The notes below the pieces were generated by a model. The model saw nothing but the letters and a program-made list of their open reading frames with translations, had not been told where the DNA came from and ran no database searches. Below, piece by piece: positions 19,374 to 29,918 of a DNA stretch of 44,615 bases. A program made the position numbers and the translations under genes. Numbering within the stretch: the stretch's first letter is position 1; each line of letters begins with the position of its first letter. The DNA is from Basidiobolus ranarum (lineage: Eukaryota > Basidiobolomycota > Basidiobolomycetes > Basidiobolales): positions 1-44,615 of the forward strand of contig JASJQH010000029.1 of assembly GCA_040143965.1 (NCBI GenBank), in the 5' to 3' direction.

Positions 19374-22300
19374 ATGACAGCTGCTCATAATTATTCATCA
19401 GACGAATCGTTACCTCCACTTTCCGGATATCCGGAGCAACAGAGAGCGATTATTTTCAGTCGTGATGGCAGAAAGTGTATGAATATAACTATCGCGAAAC
19501 CACCCACTCCCCCTTCCTTAAATATTGAGCCAGTGGATATTTTTTTAGACTCTTGTCCACCTCCTGTCCCTAGTTCTACTTCTACCAAAAAGAAGAAAAA
19601 GAAAACTAAGAGCAAGAAAAAAGGAGAAAACCTAGGTCAAACCGAACCTTCCTGCACCTCACAAAGTAAATCCGATGACGGTTTAAAAATCCTTCCCGAT
19701 TCTATGTCAATTCCAAATTGTGAGGAAACATCCATACAATCTATTTCTTTTTCCACAACAAATTGTTCCCTTCAACCAGATGAAGGAAACTTGAAAAAGA
19801 AAAAGAAAAAGGGTGAGGAGCTACCGGATCCACTTCTTCAGATACAATCTCATGCTCTCAATAACTTTCCTGACACTTCCAACGACGCCATTTGGAGTAG
19901 TGATAATAGCGAAGAACGTCAGCGAATTCGGGAATTCTGGCTGCATCTCGGCGAGGAAGAGCGGAGAGCATTAGTTAAAGTTGAGAAAGAAGCGGTTCTG
20001 CGGAGAATGAAAGAGGAAAGAGACCCTTGTCCTTGTACACGTTGCGGACAGAAAAGGTGCTTTGAGATTTTCAGATTTCTTTGCTTTTATTTTGTAGTTT
20101 AGCTGCCTCTAGTTATTCTCGTATATTCATCAAACCAATTTGGTGGGGGTGGATATAGGGAGAGGATCTAGTGACTTTATAACATTGTTACTGCTTATTC
20201 GCAAACTGTTAAAACATTCATTTATTATGTGTATAGGCAAGCTTTGGAAGATGAGCTAGAAGTCTTGTATGACGCATACTATGACGAACTCGAACAATAT
20301 GCCAATCATCAACAGCAATACCTTGCCTGTGAAAACCAGAGTGAGTGTAGTGAAGAAGAGTATGAAGTGGAGTTTGAGGAGGAAGAGGTAGTGGAGTATG
20401 AGGATAGCGACGACGAGGAAGAAGAAGAAGAGCACAATAGTGCTTACTTTGATCTTGGAGATAGCTTAAAAATCAAAGGTGACCTTTGTTTTCGAAACAA
20501 ACCATTTGGGATCATCAACTAATTCTCATTGCCCATTCCTTCAGGAGGTATACTTACTGTGGCCGACGATCTAATAAAAAACGATGGTAAACGATTCTTG
20601 GCTATGATGGAAAGACTTGCCAATCGGAGTGTGCGGAAGGAAGAAGACTCATCGGCAATTGATTCACGAGCTCGTGTACATCATGATATCGATTCACGTA
20701 GTCCGAGTATTGATGTGGAGATTAAGAGCGATGGTGACAGAGGCCCTGATGTATGTATACTAGAATGGAAGGTTGATTGCCGATCTCTTTTCTCATTAAT
20801 TTTGTCTACAGGGAGCGGGGAAAGAAGATCAATCGATTGACGAAAACAGACGAATGTTCCAAGTGTTTGCAGCTCGCATGTTTGAGCAAAGAGTATTGAC
20901 AGCATATCGTGAAAAGGTATGGATTATCTGCCAAAATCAATAAGATCGTCCCATATTAAACTAGAGATTTTAAATATTAGATTGCTCAAGATCGCCAACA
21001 AAAGTTGTTACAAGAGTTAGAGGAAGAGAATCGTCTACAAAGAGAGAAAGAGCAGCGTAAGCTAAAGAAGCAAGAGAAAAAGAAAGAGAAGAGAAGGTAT
21101 TTGCTTTTGTCATTAATAAAATCACTTTCAAACAATCGTTGACATTATATTTCATATGTTAGACAATTAAAGGAGCAAAAAGAACAAGAACGCCTAAAAA
21201 AGGAGGAGGAGCAGCGGTTAAAGGAAGAAGCTATCAAAATTCAACGTGAAGCCCAAAGAAAGAAAAAAGAAGAGGAGCGGTTGAAAAAAGAGGAGCAGAG
21301 AAAGCACGAAGAGCTCTTACGTCAAGAAACAGAAAGAAAAGCCAAAGCATTAGAGGAAAAGGCCCGCAAGGAGAAAGAAGCAAAGGAACTGGAAGAGAAG
21401 AATCGTCGAGAAGAAGAGGAGAGAAATGAAATGATAAAATCGCAAGCACAAAAAGCGAAGCTATCTCTCGAAGCTCCTGTACAAGCACCAACAACACCCA
21501 GCTCACCTCAACCATCAGTAATCAGCGATAACAGGCGCTTTGTCAGTGAAACAGTTTCTGAACCCTTTTCCACTTCGCAATTGAATCTTGACTCGATCAT
21601 CCTTAATGGTGGGTCTCCGGTACGGCCCTATTATCAGATGTCACAAGTACCCTATAATTCTACTGGCTTCTTCCCAACCACCCCTTCCAATGGTTCCTCT
21701 CCTATATACAAGCAGAATAGAGCATCAACTGAATCAGAGAGCGTTACTCGTAAACTTTCTGAACTAACTCTACAGTCGTGTTTATCTGCAGGCGTGGAGC
21801 CTGGCTTTAAATCTCAACTTGATGAACCGGAATCTGCTTCTAAAGCAAGTAATATCAGTGACTCTGATCAAAAGCGAGCCTCTATTTCTTCTGCTACACT
21901 AGAGTCAATCTTTGCACCTCCAAATTCTTCCATAGGTGCTGGAGCTTCATCCAACAGTCATTTTCCCTTGGGGGTTAACACTACCCTTCCCTTTTCTTTA
22001 AGTAGACCTACTTCTCATCCTCTCAATGATGCAGTTATATGTTCAACAACAAATGCGAACTCAGGTCATAGTAAAGAAGTTCCTAATGGTGCTAGTTCGA
22101 ATAATGTACCATCAGAATTCGAAGAACTCCCTTCTAAGATAATTCGTCCTCCGCAATCGAAAGTGATCGCAAGACCGTCTCCAATACAGCAACCTAGGAG
22201 CTTGCCTACTTCATCTGAGTACTCTCACTTATCTTCCCCTAGTATAGCATCTTTTGGCTTACCAAAGGTATGGAATACCGAAACCGACAGTCCTCCAGTT

Positions 22301-23332
22301 TCACACCCCTCTCCTGCAACATCGCCTATAAGCCAACCTTCTTCATTGTTCTCTGGGCCTTTATTTGGTTCTCTAATTGGTAGATCATTTATTTGAGTTT
22401 GTTTTTGGACCATTCACTAATATATCCTGTAGACAAACAATCTTCTGCTCCCAATCAACCTCAATCGTTTGACTCGACTCCATTGCCTTCGTCATCCCTT
22501 CCTATGCCAGGATATAGTCCAATGGGCCATGGCTGGAGCACTTCTCCAAATGCACCTGGCAACTCCGAGTTATTTAGGAAAGAAGTGGGATTAGATTGGG
22601 GATCCAGACAAGGTACTGTATTATTGACGTCATATGCATGGATATCATGCTAACATGGGTATAGCTCTGTGGTTTTCACATTCTCTAGTTCCTCAAGCGT
22701 ATAGCGATAGTTCGTTAGGATATATACAAGATCCCATGGTATGTGTGACCTTCAGCCCAATTCTATGGATTGTACTAACAGAGTTTCATCTGCATACTTA
22801 GGTCCTTCTATGGGATCAAATTCGGCAGTCCTATTATCATTTGGAATCAGCGCTTGGTACTCACAAGCCACATCCACCAAATCCATCAAATCTTTATTCT
22901 TTAACAGAGTTGAAGCATACACACCTGGAGCTGTTTGGAGAAAGTACAATTGATGAAGCTAAGATCTTCGAAGCTTGCCAAGTCGGAAACCGTTGGAGTC
23001 AATCTGCTGGGCAAGGCCTCTTCATCTTCAAGCAAGATCCGTCACAACCCAATATTATATTGGCACGGTTTGAAGAACCAATCGCAACTCCCCTTCGGCA
23101 ACCGCCAGTCCTAAACCCATCCTCTCTCCCCCGAAACGTCATCCCTATAGCGCACCCGCTCAACACGCATGCTGGATTGTACAGTAATGCCTATCTCGAT
23201 AGTGTTGTGCCGCATAATTTCCCCTCCTCAAGCAGCAATGCCAGTATATTTGGTCACCTTTCCTCAACGTCATCTCGGAAAGTGAATGGATCATCCAATG
23301 TTGACATCGGAGTCAATGGTGTACTGTCGTAG
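19374..23332 (+). CDS. NST1: Nst1-like stress response protein
   Basis: Nine exons (19374-20056, 20237-20478, 20545-20750, 20812-20916, 20981-21096, 21163-22379, 22433-22612, 22665-22738, 22802-23332) give about 1117 residues. The core matches fungal Nst1, a protein linked to salt tolerance and mRNA-related stress granules: [30 protein letters not shown] spliced to [20 protein letters not shown], then an acidic block of Glu/Asp. [20 protein letters not shown] leads into a very long charged helix rich in Lys-Glu-Gln (exons 5-6), a presumed coiled coil. The C-terminal third is Ser/Pro/Asn-rich and disordered, ending in a conserved-looking region around [15 protein letters not shown]. Poly-Lys stretches near residue 70 and residue 142 may be nuclear or RNA-binding signals. 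All nine exon phases close without a stop. Confidence 0.88.
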
Positions 23333-23739
23333 CTGTCAGCCATCAACAGATGTTTTCACCCTCGCGAGGCTCCATCTATTTGTATACTACCTTCTGGACT
23401 TACATTACATATGGGTCTTCCTATATATACCTCATTAATTGAACGTTTGTAATTTGTTTTCGGGATTTTTGGATACAGATCCACTTTCTGCTCATCTCTC
23501 CCTCACCTTACCCATCATCCAATGTGCAATACAAAATCTTCGAGAAGAGAATAATGATAATATAAAAAGGGCCGAAAAAAAATTAGATCAATTAAAGTCA
23601 TTTTACCATGGTTTTTGTAGCGATCACGTGTCTGTGTTATCATCACTATAAAACTTGGTTTTTTTCCAATAGAGTGTCAAGGGAAAATCATACGGTGATT
23701 GTAAATATTACATACACACACTCGTATCAGAAGATATTA
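23333..23739. other. Intergenic NST1-RPB9, with one small open frame
   Basis: About 400 bp between tandem genes. A possible small coding stretch ends at 23651; it is listed separately. Otherwise A-T-rich. Confidence 0.4.
23439..23651 (+). CDS. Possible small coiled-coil protein, uncertain
   Basis: The open frame lacks its own ATG. From about DPLSAHLSLTLPIIQCAIQN onward it looks protein-like, with an amphipathic, charged helix (LREENNDNIKRAEKKLDQL) and a stop TAA at 23651. A start at 23411 (MGLPIYTSLIE) could join through a 34-nt GT-AG intron, which is shorter than any other intron here and so doubtful. I do not recognise the family. It may be chance or the downstream exon of a small gene. 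Confidence 0.2.
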   Translation: MNVCNLFSGFLDTDPLSAHLSLTLPIIQCAIQNLREENNDNIKRAEKKLDQLKSFYHGFCSDHVSVLSSL

Positions 23740-24305
23740 TGGCTACATTCAAGTTCTGTTCAGAATGGTATGACTTGTTTTATTTGAGCTAGAAACCATT
23801 CCTCTGAAATAAGTTGGGAGTAAAGGCTAATGTTTGCTTGCATTTTATTATTATATTGTTAAAGCAACAACATGTTGTATCCCAAAGAGGATCGTGAGAA
23901 TAGGATCCTTTTGTTTGCTTGTCGTAATTGTGACCATCAAGAAGAATCTGACAACAACTGCGTCTACCGTCATCAGATTGTCCATGTCCCTTCGTAAGTT
24001 TGTCTTCCAAAGTACGATTGTCTTATGGGTTTTTGTTGATTCAACTTATGCTTTTAGCGAACAAACAATGATCATGACCGATCTTGGCTTCGATCCTACT
24101 TTGGTAACTATTCGTACTTCAAAGTTTTCGCGTATGTTCTAGTACTAACTACGTATCTCAGCCACGTACAAATATTGCTTGCCCTTCTTGTGGCCATACC
24201 GAAGCAGTATTCTTTCAGTCGCGTTCTCGTCGTCCAGAAACCAAAATGACGTTATTCTATGTGTGTTGTAATGGTGATTGTAATCATCGTTGGGTATCTG
24301 CATAG
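23740..24305 (+). CDS. RPB9: RNA polymerase II subunit Rpb9
   Basis: Four exons (23740-23768, 23865-23993, 24058-24103, 24162-24305) give 115 residues, the family's usual size. Two zinc ribbons are complete after splicing: [18 protein letters not shown] with CRNCDHQEE (N-terminal Zn1), and [19 protein letters not shown] with [10 protein letters not shown] (C-terminal Zn2, TFIIS-like). The linker contains the conserved DPTLPRTN. Rpb9 sits on the jaw of RNA polymerase II, where it affects start-site choice, fidelity and transcription-coupled repair. Exon 1 is only 29 nt and splits the second Cys codon of Zn1. The second intron (23994-24057) and the others have canonical ends. The gene follows NST1 on the same strand and converges with the first HSP20 gene. 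Confidence 0.96.
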
Positions 24306-24714
24306 TTGGGTTCTTCAACAGACACCGTTAGAAATCGCTTATACAAATTTGCACCCTTCCCGGCTCTTGTCAATTTTAGTTTTCTATGATGAACATGTAA
24401 TGATAGTGGTTATCAGTGCTAATCGAATATAGTACCTTGTTCATGATAAATGTTTATAAAATTTAGTTTCTCTTAAATTCACAGAATCTGATATTGGATA
24501 TCTATCTATTTCTTATTTAATCTAACAATGAGAGTGCAACAGGAGAGAACTTCAAGATAAACTCGAAATTTGCTGGAGAGTATGGTGTGCAGCGAATGAT
24601 TGAATACGCTCGGGTTAGCTATGAGCGTAATTCTTGATGATGATGTTACTTAGTTGTAGTGATTTTTTGTAGGATTTTTATTAGCGTCGTTATTTGATAA
24701 TATACGCTTGATGA
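24306..24714. other. Intergenic between convergent RPB9 and HSP20
   Basis: About 410 bp of A-T-rich 3' flanks of two convergent genes. No gene or repeat seen. Confidence 0.5.
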
Positions 24715-25269
24715 TCAAAGATGCATGTCTTCAATAATCACTCTACGAGCCTTCAACACTTCTGACTCGGGTTTAGGGAACTTGATAGTAAGCAAGCCGT
24801 TCTGTGTTGTAGCACGTACATTCTCCATATCAATCTTTCCTGGGAAAATGATGGTTCTCTCAAATTGGCCAGCAGATCTTTCTTGAGCCCAAACAGTGGT
24901 GCGATTGATGTCAAATGGATTGCTAGACCAATTTGCCTTGAAACTGGGATCGTGTTTGACCGCTTCACCACCACGAAGAATCACAATATTTTCTCCAATG
25001 ATTTGGAGGTCGATCTTATCTTTAGGGATTCCAGCAAGCTCTGCCTCAATAGTGTAAGCGTAATTCGATTCCAGCATGTTAATACGTGGCTTAGAGCCCA
25101 GTGGAATTGGTTTAGATCCAGCAAATCTAGACCACCATTGATTGACCCCAAGGCGCCTGTTGCTTTGGAAGGAGCGAGACATGACGCGCATCAAATGCCA
25201 CGAATAACGAGAATAGAGGGCTGAACCAACCCAGAACATAGGCGAGGTTAAAATACGTTGCAAGAACAT
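24715..25269 (-). CDS. Small heat shock protein (HSP20) 1
   Basis: Single exon, 184 residues. The alpha-crystallin domain (about 60-175) begins PRINMLESNYAYTIEAELAG, passes AQERSAGQFERTIIFPGKID and ends with NGLLTIKFPKPE, the GxLxIxxP signature. Small HSPs form oligomers that hold unfolding proteins for Hsp70/Hsp104. The N-terminus (MFLQRILTSPMFWVGSALYS and an Arg-rich stretch after it) has few acids and could be a mitochondrial presequence or membrane-associating segment; that is inference. Divergent from HSP20 2, with which it shares about 490 bp of promoter. A TATATATA stretch lies about 50 bp upstream of the ATG. TGA stop. Confidence 0.9.
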   Translation of the reverse strand: MFLQRILTSPMFWVGSALYSRYSWHLMRVMSRSFQSNRRLGVNQWWSRFAGSKPIPLGSKPRINMLESNYAYTIEAELAGIPKDKIDLQIIGENIVILRGGEAVKHDPSFKANWSSNPFDINRTTVWAQERSAGQFERTIIFPGKIDMENVRATTQNGLLTIKFPKPESEVLKARRVIIEDMHL

Positions 25270-25759
25270 GTCAGATAGTTAAACTTTTAATGATTTAATT
25301 ACCTTACGTTGCTTAGTATATATACCTTGGATTTGGCTGCGGATTCCGCAAGAATTAACCCTAACCCTCAGTTATAACACATATGGTTTAGTAGACGAGT
25401 ATATGTACCGCTACAATAACAATAATACTTCTCCGAAGATTTTAGTGGGGAACTGGAAAGCATCAAACTATAGCCTGATCGAGTCAATCCAGATTCTAGC
25501 CTTCGAAATGCTTAGTGTACACATGGCTTATTCTTCAATATCTCAATCACCATTATGGAAATAGCTGGACTATCCTTGATTACTTCTGCGGAATCCGCAA
25601 TATGATTTTCGTGGAGCAGGGCATGGTTTTGACCTCCCATAGCATGAAACCTGCGGATGGATATTAGCCATCACTTGAGCTAAACTCCAGCATTTAAAAC
25701 CACCTCGAAAGAAACGGTGTGGTATAATCATTTACATCAATCGACTTTACAATCAAGCC
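25270..25759. promoter_or_regulatory. Shared promoter of the divergent HSP20 pair
   Basis: 490 bp between two divergent small-HSP genes. Two inverted copies of a 13-bp near-palindrome stand out: TGCGGATTCCGCA (25338-25350) and TGCGGAATCCGCA (25587-25599). Read in the same orientation, each is followed at once by a GAA (AGAA, GAAG), so each holds TTC and GAA triplets, but not at canonical heat-shock-element spacing. The left copy is just upstream of a TATA-like stretch for HSP20 1. A telomere-like TTAACCCTAACCCT (25355-25368) adjoins it. TATAAT at about 25728 could serve HSP20 2. Confidence 0.6.
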
Positions 25760-26320
25760 ATGTGTTTCTCTCGTCGATTTGCAGCTGTCATGGAGCAAAA
25801 TTCTGCTCACGCTAATACTCGCTTTATGGAGAAGATGCTTAAGATGGATCAAAAAATGGCCCATAGGATGGCTTATGCTGAGTCCAAATTCGCTCGTAAA
25901 CTTCAAAAGATGGAGACTAACAACTGCTGGGGCTATAAAGGTTGGAGGCATCAACATCTCAACCGTGGTCCTCAACCAAAAGTAAACCTAGCTGAATCCA
26001 ATCAGAGCTACAGCTTGGAGGTGGAATTGGCTGGCTTCAATAAAGAAAATATCGGTCTGGAACTGGTTAATGATAAAGTGGCTATCCTTCGTGGTGAAGT
26101 AGGTGCGGTAAATTCGGAAATTAAAAAGGAAGCTTTCGAGCAATTTAACACTACCTGGGCTCAAGAACGTTTGATCGGAGATTTTGAGCGAACCTTTGTA
26201 TTCCCCGATCGGTTCAACCTTGACGGAGTCAAAGCTACCATGAAGGATGGCTTGCTGAAGGTGGAATTTCCCAAGCACACTGAAGACGTACTCAAAGTTA
26301 AAGCCATAAAAATAGAATAA
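25760..26320 (+). CDS. Small heat shock protein (HSP20) 2
   Basis: Single exon, 186 residues, TAA stop. The alpha-crystallin domain (about 72-180) starts PKVNLAESNQSYSLEVELAG, includes WAQERLIGDFERTFVFPDRF and ends KDGLLKVEFPKH. It shares the whole domain layout with HSP20 1 but has a different N-terminus, rich in Met, Lys and Glu (MEKMLKMDQKMAHRMAYAES), that looks helical and is probably cytosolic. The two genes are divergent paralogues and may be co-induced by stress through the shared promoter (inference from layout). Confidence 0.92.
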   Translation: MCFSRRFAAVMEQNSAHANTRFMEKMLKMDQKMAHRMAYAESKFARKLQKMETNNCWGYKGWRHQHLNRGPQPKVNLAESNQSYSLEVELAGFNKENIGLELVNDKVAILRGEVGAVNSEIKKEAFEQFNTTWAQERLIGDFERTFVFPDRFNLDGVKATMKDGLLKVEFPKHTEDVLKVKAIKIE

Positions 26321-27722
26321 TGCATGCATTACTGTTGTGTTGATCCAGTTGAATGCAACGATTGGATAAATGAAATAAATAACAATCTTTTTATCAATCT
26401 GATATAACTTAAGCAAATCCTTATACTTTGTTGTTTACTTAACAAACGTTAATTACGCTCGCCATCATGATAATGATAAGTTTCACCTCATTTGTACCTC
26501 GAAGCACGAAACAAAGACACAATCGGGGAAACATAATGTACCAAACAAAGACGTCAAGAACATGATGAATTGTTCGTTACACACCAAGATGGATTTGACT
26601 CCACGCAACAGGATGATGGAAATAATAATTTTCCGTTTATCACCAGGTTTAGATATAGCAGGGTGAAAAATTCTACCATGCATGTGAGAAAAGTGATTTC
26701 CATGTGAGCTTGAGTTGGGAATGTGAACTAGCTTGCTGGAGTGCGAGACTTACACCGTGAAATCAATACACCAATTGAAAAGTATTAGCTTTAATCAAGA
26801 TTTATCCTAATAAAGTCCTGCTGGTATACGTGTGATTATATTTTCTGCTGGCAATTGCTTAATTCGAGAGACCGTTACACTAGATTGAGTGTCCATTGGC
26901 TCTAATTCACAATCACCTCTCCTATCATGTATTTCCCAGGTGTTGTCATTTAGACTAGAACTGTAAGAGGTCCAAAACGGTTGAATAAAATAGCATGTGA
27001 ACTTGGATAAATTCCTTTTTTTCCATAAGCAGGCTGTATGACAACTAGTGTTACCATTGGAAAATCCGTAAAGATCCTCAGCATGTTTCTGCTCTCCGAT
27101 TTGATAGTCATTGCCTTGCCAAGTGAAGACTCCACGCTAGGTCGCTAAAGACCCTTTGTTCGAGAGTGAAAACTCTAAAGGCTATATGCTTCTCGGCTTT
27201 TAATACACTTTGACGAAGTGATGTCCTCTCACTCTCTGACGACTTTTAGTCAATATATCTTAAGCTTACCCCTAAGATCAAGTAGATCCAAGGAAGATGA
27301 TGCAGTCATTACCAGGTTCATATTTCAATAGTCACTCGTATTATAGCAGCCCCAGCCAGATGGTGAGTATTTCCCTCGCAATACCCTGGCTTCCGAGAAC
27401 CTTAAAAAGGCCGATGCACCACATGAGTCTGTGACATCGACTGGCCATTTTACACTTATCAACTCTCGCTCTTCTCTTGTCTTTTGATAATTTCTCTTGG
27501 ATACTGCCAAAACTAGTTTAACTATTCCAAGAATTGGGTCCTCACGTTCGCACTCTTACTTATATTCTGTGCACCTTTTTGGATTGTATACTTGCTCGAT
27601 TTCTACCAAGCATTTGGAATGTTTCCTCACAGAGATTTAAGACACGGTACGCTTTTCTTTTTTTCCAGTCCCGAATCTCAATTGCTAATGATGATTTTCT
27701 CCATTACTTCATCATTATCTCC
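26321..27722. other. Intergenic between HSP20 2 and the C2H2 factor
   Basis: About 1.4 kb. A possible weak retroelement relic lies near 26870-27135 (listed separately). The open frame of the downstream gene extends upstream to 27534, but the extra residues look like translated leader. No other gene recognised. Confidence 0.45.
26870..27135 (-). mobile_element. Possible fossil of a Ty3/gypsy-type pol 3' end
   Basis: Reading leftward, short stretches resemble the end of an LTR-retrotransposon integrase (for example FNRFGPLTVL). It is short, broken and has no visible LTRs, so an old decayed fragment is the most that can be claimed. Chance resemblance is quite possible. Confidence 0.2.
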
Positions 27723-28961
27723 ATGAACAAAGGTGACAATTCGATTCCTGTAGTACTCCCTTCTATAGAGCAGTTGGAATACGACACTTTTATTAGACCC
27801 TTGCACAAAATATCCCTTCCTTCTGTACAATATGCTCCCAATTACGTAAATAGAAAAGTTAAGGAACTTCCATCTTTATCTGACTATTTACTGAACAATC
27901 ATGAGTCCTTCGAACCATATTCCATTGCTCCCAATACCCTAAAGTATAATCTACCCGGATTGATGAGTTTACATGAACATTTCGGTAGTTCCGACTCGGA
28001 TGAAGAGACTTTCCGATCGACACCAAACTCCAATGATAAATTGAGATTACCTCCTATCTCAATGGATTCCTCGACGTCTAATACCATTTCGAACTATGAG
28101 CGATCTTTTCGGGATTCTTCAGCAAACTCTTCCAACCCCTTTACAACTGAGCCAAATGTCAAATGTAGAGGAATTTCTGGCTCAAATCCAATAGAGATCT
28201 TTTCGGATCGTATGTATAACAAAAGAAACATCCTTGAGGGTCAAGATGAACCACAAGTAGTAGAGAGATTGGCACAATCATTAGCTGATCAAAAACTTGG
28301 TCTTAATCCGGAAGGTCTACATCAGTTGAATGTGTCATTTAGAGCTGAGGCTCGTATACCCCACAGTACCAAGACAAATGATCTAAATGGAACTAATCAT
28401 AGTGATGATAGACTTGGACGAAAGCGTTCCTGGGATCAAGAATCTGTACCACTAGAAGCTGAGAGCACCGTAGACCAGTGTTCTAGAGAGCGACGCCATT
28501 CAATCGCTGTTATGTCCTCACCTCCTTCACCAACCTCCAATACACAACTTCACAAGAAAGCTCATATTATATCTTCTCCTGATTTAGAAGAACAAAGAAA
28601 TGTCACATCATCACCACCAGCTTCATATATTCAACCATTGACACTAGTTAGCCCCACATCGACCTTTTTTCCGGGTATCAATTCTCATATTCAAATACCG
28701 CAACCCTCTTCTACAGAAGTCTACCCAACTAATCCTACATTGTATTCAACTGGGACAAAAAACCATGCGTGTACTGTGAACGGATGCAATATGAGATTCA
28801 AACGCTTAGAACACCTAAAGCGACATCTACGGGTTCACACAATGGAAAGGCCCTATTCTTGTACATACGCAGGTTGCCGTAAGAGCTTTTCAAGACGAGA
28901 TAACTTGGGACAGCACTTAAGAACACATCAACGACAAGAAGCGAAAGTACACGCTAGATAG
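27723..28961 (+). CDS. C2H2 transcription factor with two C-terminal fingers
   Basis: Single exon, 412 residues from the ATG at 27723 ([20 protein letters not shown]). About 345 residues are Ser/Pro/Asn-rich and likely disordered, with acidic patches such as SSDSDEETF that may activate transcription. Two tandem fingers close the protein: residues 350-372 ([19 protein letters not shown]) and 380-402 ([19 protein letters not shown]), joined by the linker VHTMERPYS. This layout and the [12 protein letters not shown] sequence resemble fungal Msn2/Seb1 and SteA-type fingers, involved in stress or developmental control. The exact orthologue is not decided. An in-frame upstream start at 27534 would add a hydrophobic, Phe-rich stretch unlike any factor, so it is rejected. 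Confidence 0.88.
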   Translation: MNKGDNSIPVVLPSIEQLEYDTFIRPLHKISLPSVQYAPNYVNRKVKELPSLSDYLLNNHESFEPYSIAPNTLKYNLPGLMSLHEHFGSSDSDEETFRSTPNSNDKLRLPPISMDSSTSNTISNYERSFRDSSANSSNPFTTEPNVKCRGISGSNPIEIFSDRMYNKRNILEGQDEPQVVERLAQSLADQKLGLNPEGLHQLNVSFRAEARIPHSTKTNDLNGTNHSDDRLGRKRSWDQESVPLEAESTVDQCSRERRHSIAVMSSPPSPTSNTQLHKKAHIISSPDLEEQRNVTSSPPASYIQPLTLVSPTSTFFPGINSHIQIPQPSSTEVYPTNPTLYSTGTKNHACTVNGCNMRFKRLEHLKRHLRVHTMERPYSCTYAGCRKSFSRRDNLGQHLRTHQRQEAKVHAR

Positions 28962-29918
28962 AAATCCATGTAATCATCAACCAGTGAATGGAAAGAATTT
29001 TTTGCCAGTTATGCAACCATTTACTATGTATAATACCCATGTGAAATAAAAAAACCACCACAATTTTGTAACACTATCGGAATCTCGACTTTACTTGATT
29101 GGATTTCAGAGGATCAACGTTCATTTTTATATTGTTCATTTACCACCAAATTCATTGGACTTCATGTTGGGTGGTTTCGAATCACTCATTGAACCTTATT
29201 TATCTAGAAAGACATCTCGCTGTTATCTGAATAGTCAAGAAGCTAGGTTCGATCAAATCATCATCTCTATAGTATACATAATAGGTAGGTTCGGATGAGC
29301 CATAACTTCCAAGTACACTCCATGCTGATTGGTCACAATGACGTCATATTCCTTTGTCTAAACGGACGACTAGAATCAGGGGAAGCGATTCAGGCTAAAT
29401 CATCTTAACGTATCACATACACACAATCCATGGATAAATGTGGATCAGGTATTTCTTAGTTTGGCATCCATTTTAGTTTAAATATTTGATTTAAGTTCTA
29501 GTTTAAATGCAAGTTTTAATTTGGCTGTAAACGATAATAAAATATTCAAATAGATTTTTGTAAATAACGTAATTGGATAAAAGTCCACGAATATTTCAGT
29601 GATGGGATGGTTGATGGTGTGAAAGGGTTTTAACTTCTGGAGATGTGATCACAAAATTCCCTTAATGGTTAGCTATTCTTGATCAACTTTAGTTGTAAAA
29701 GTAGTGTTACTTCGACTCTACTATTGTGGGATATGATAATGGTTTAGTTATGCATCCACCAAGAGCTAGATAAGTATCTAATAATAGAAGCGTGCAGTCG
29801 TGTATATATATAAAGTATCGAGAGTTCTAGCTTTTAAAAGTGAAATGTCGGTTTGCTATCAGCTTTTCAAAGATGGAGTTAGATTGAAAGCAAGCTTTGT
29901 GTACGCCATGTTGATACA
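28962..29918. other. Intergenic between convergent genes
   Basis: About 960 bp between the C2H2 factor and the kinase, both ending here. A 67-residue open frame at 29095-29298 has no recognisable feature. No repeat seen. Confidence 0.5.

Noticed and set aside
27534-27722. N-terminal extension of the two-finger C2H2 factor
   Set aside because: The extra residues are Phe/Ile/Leu-rich and unlike a nuclear factor; the frame probably just stays open through the leader.
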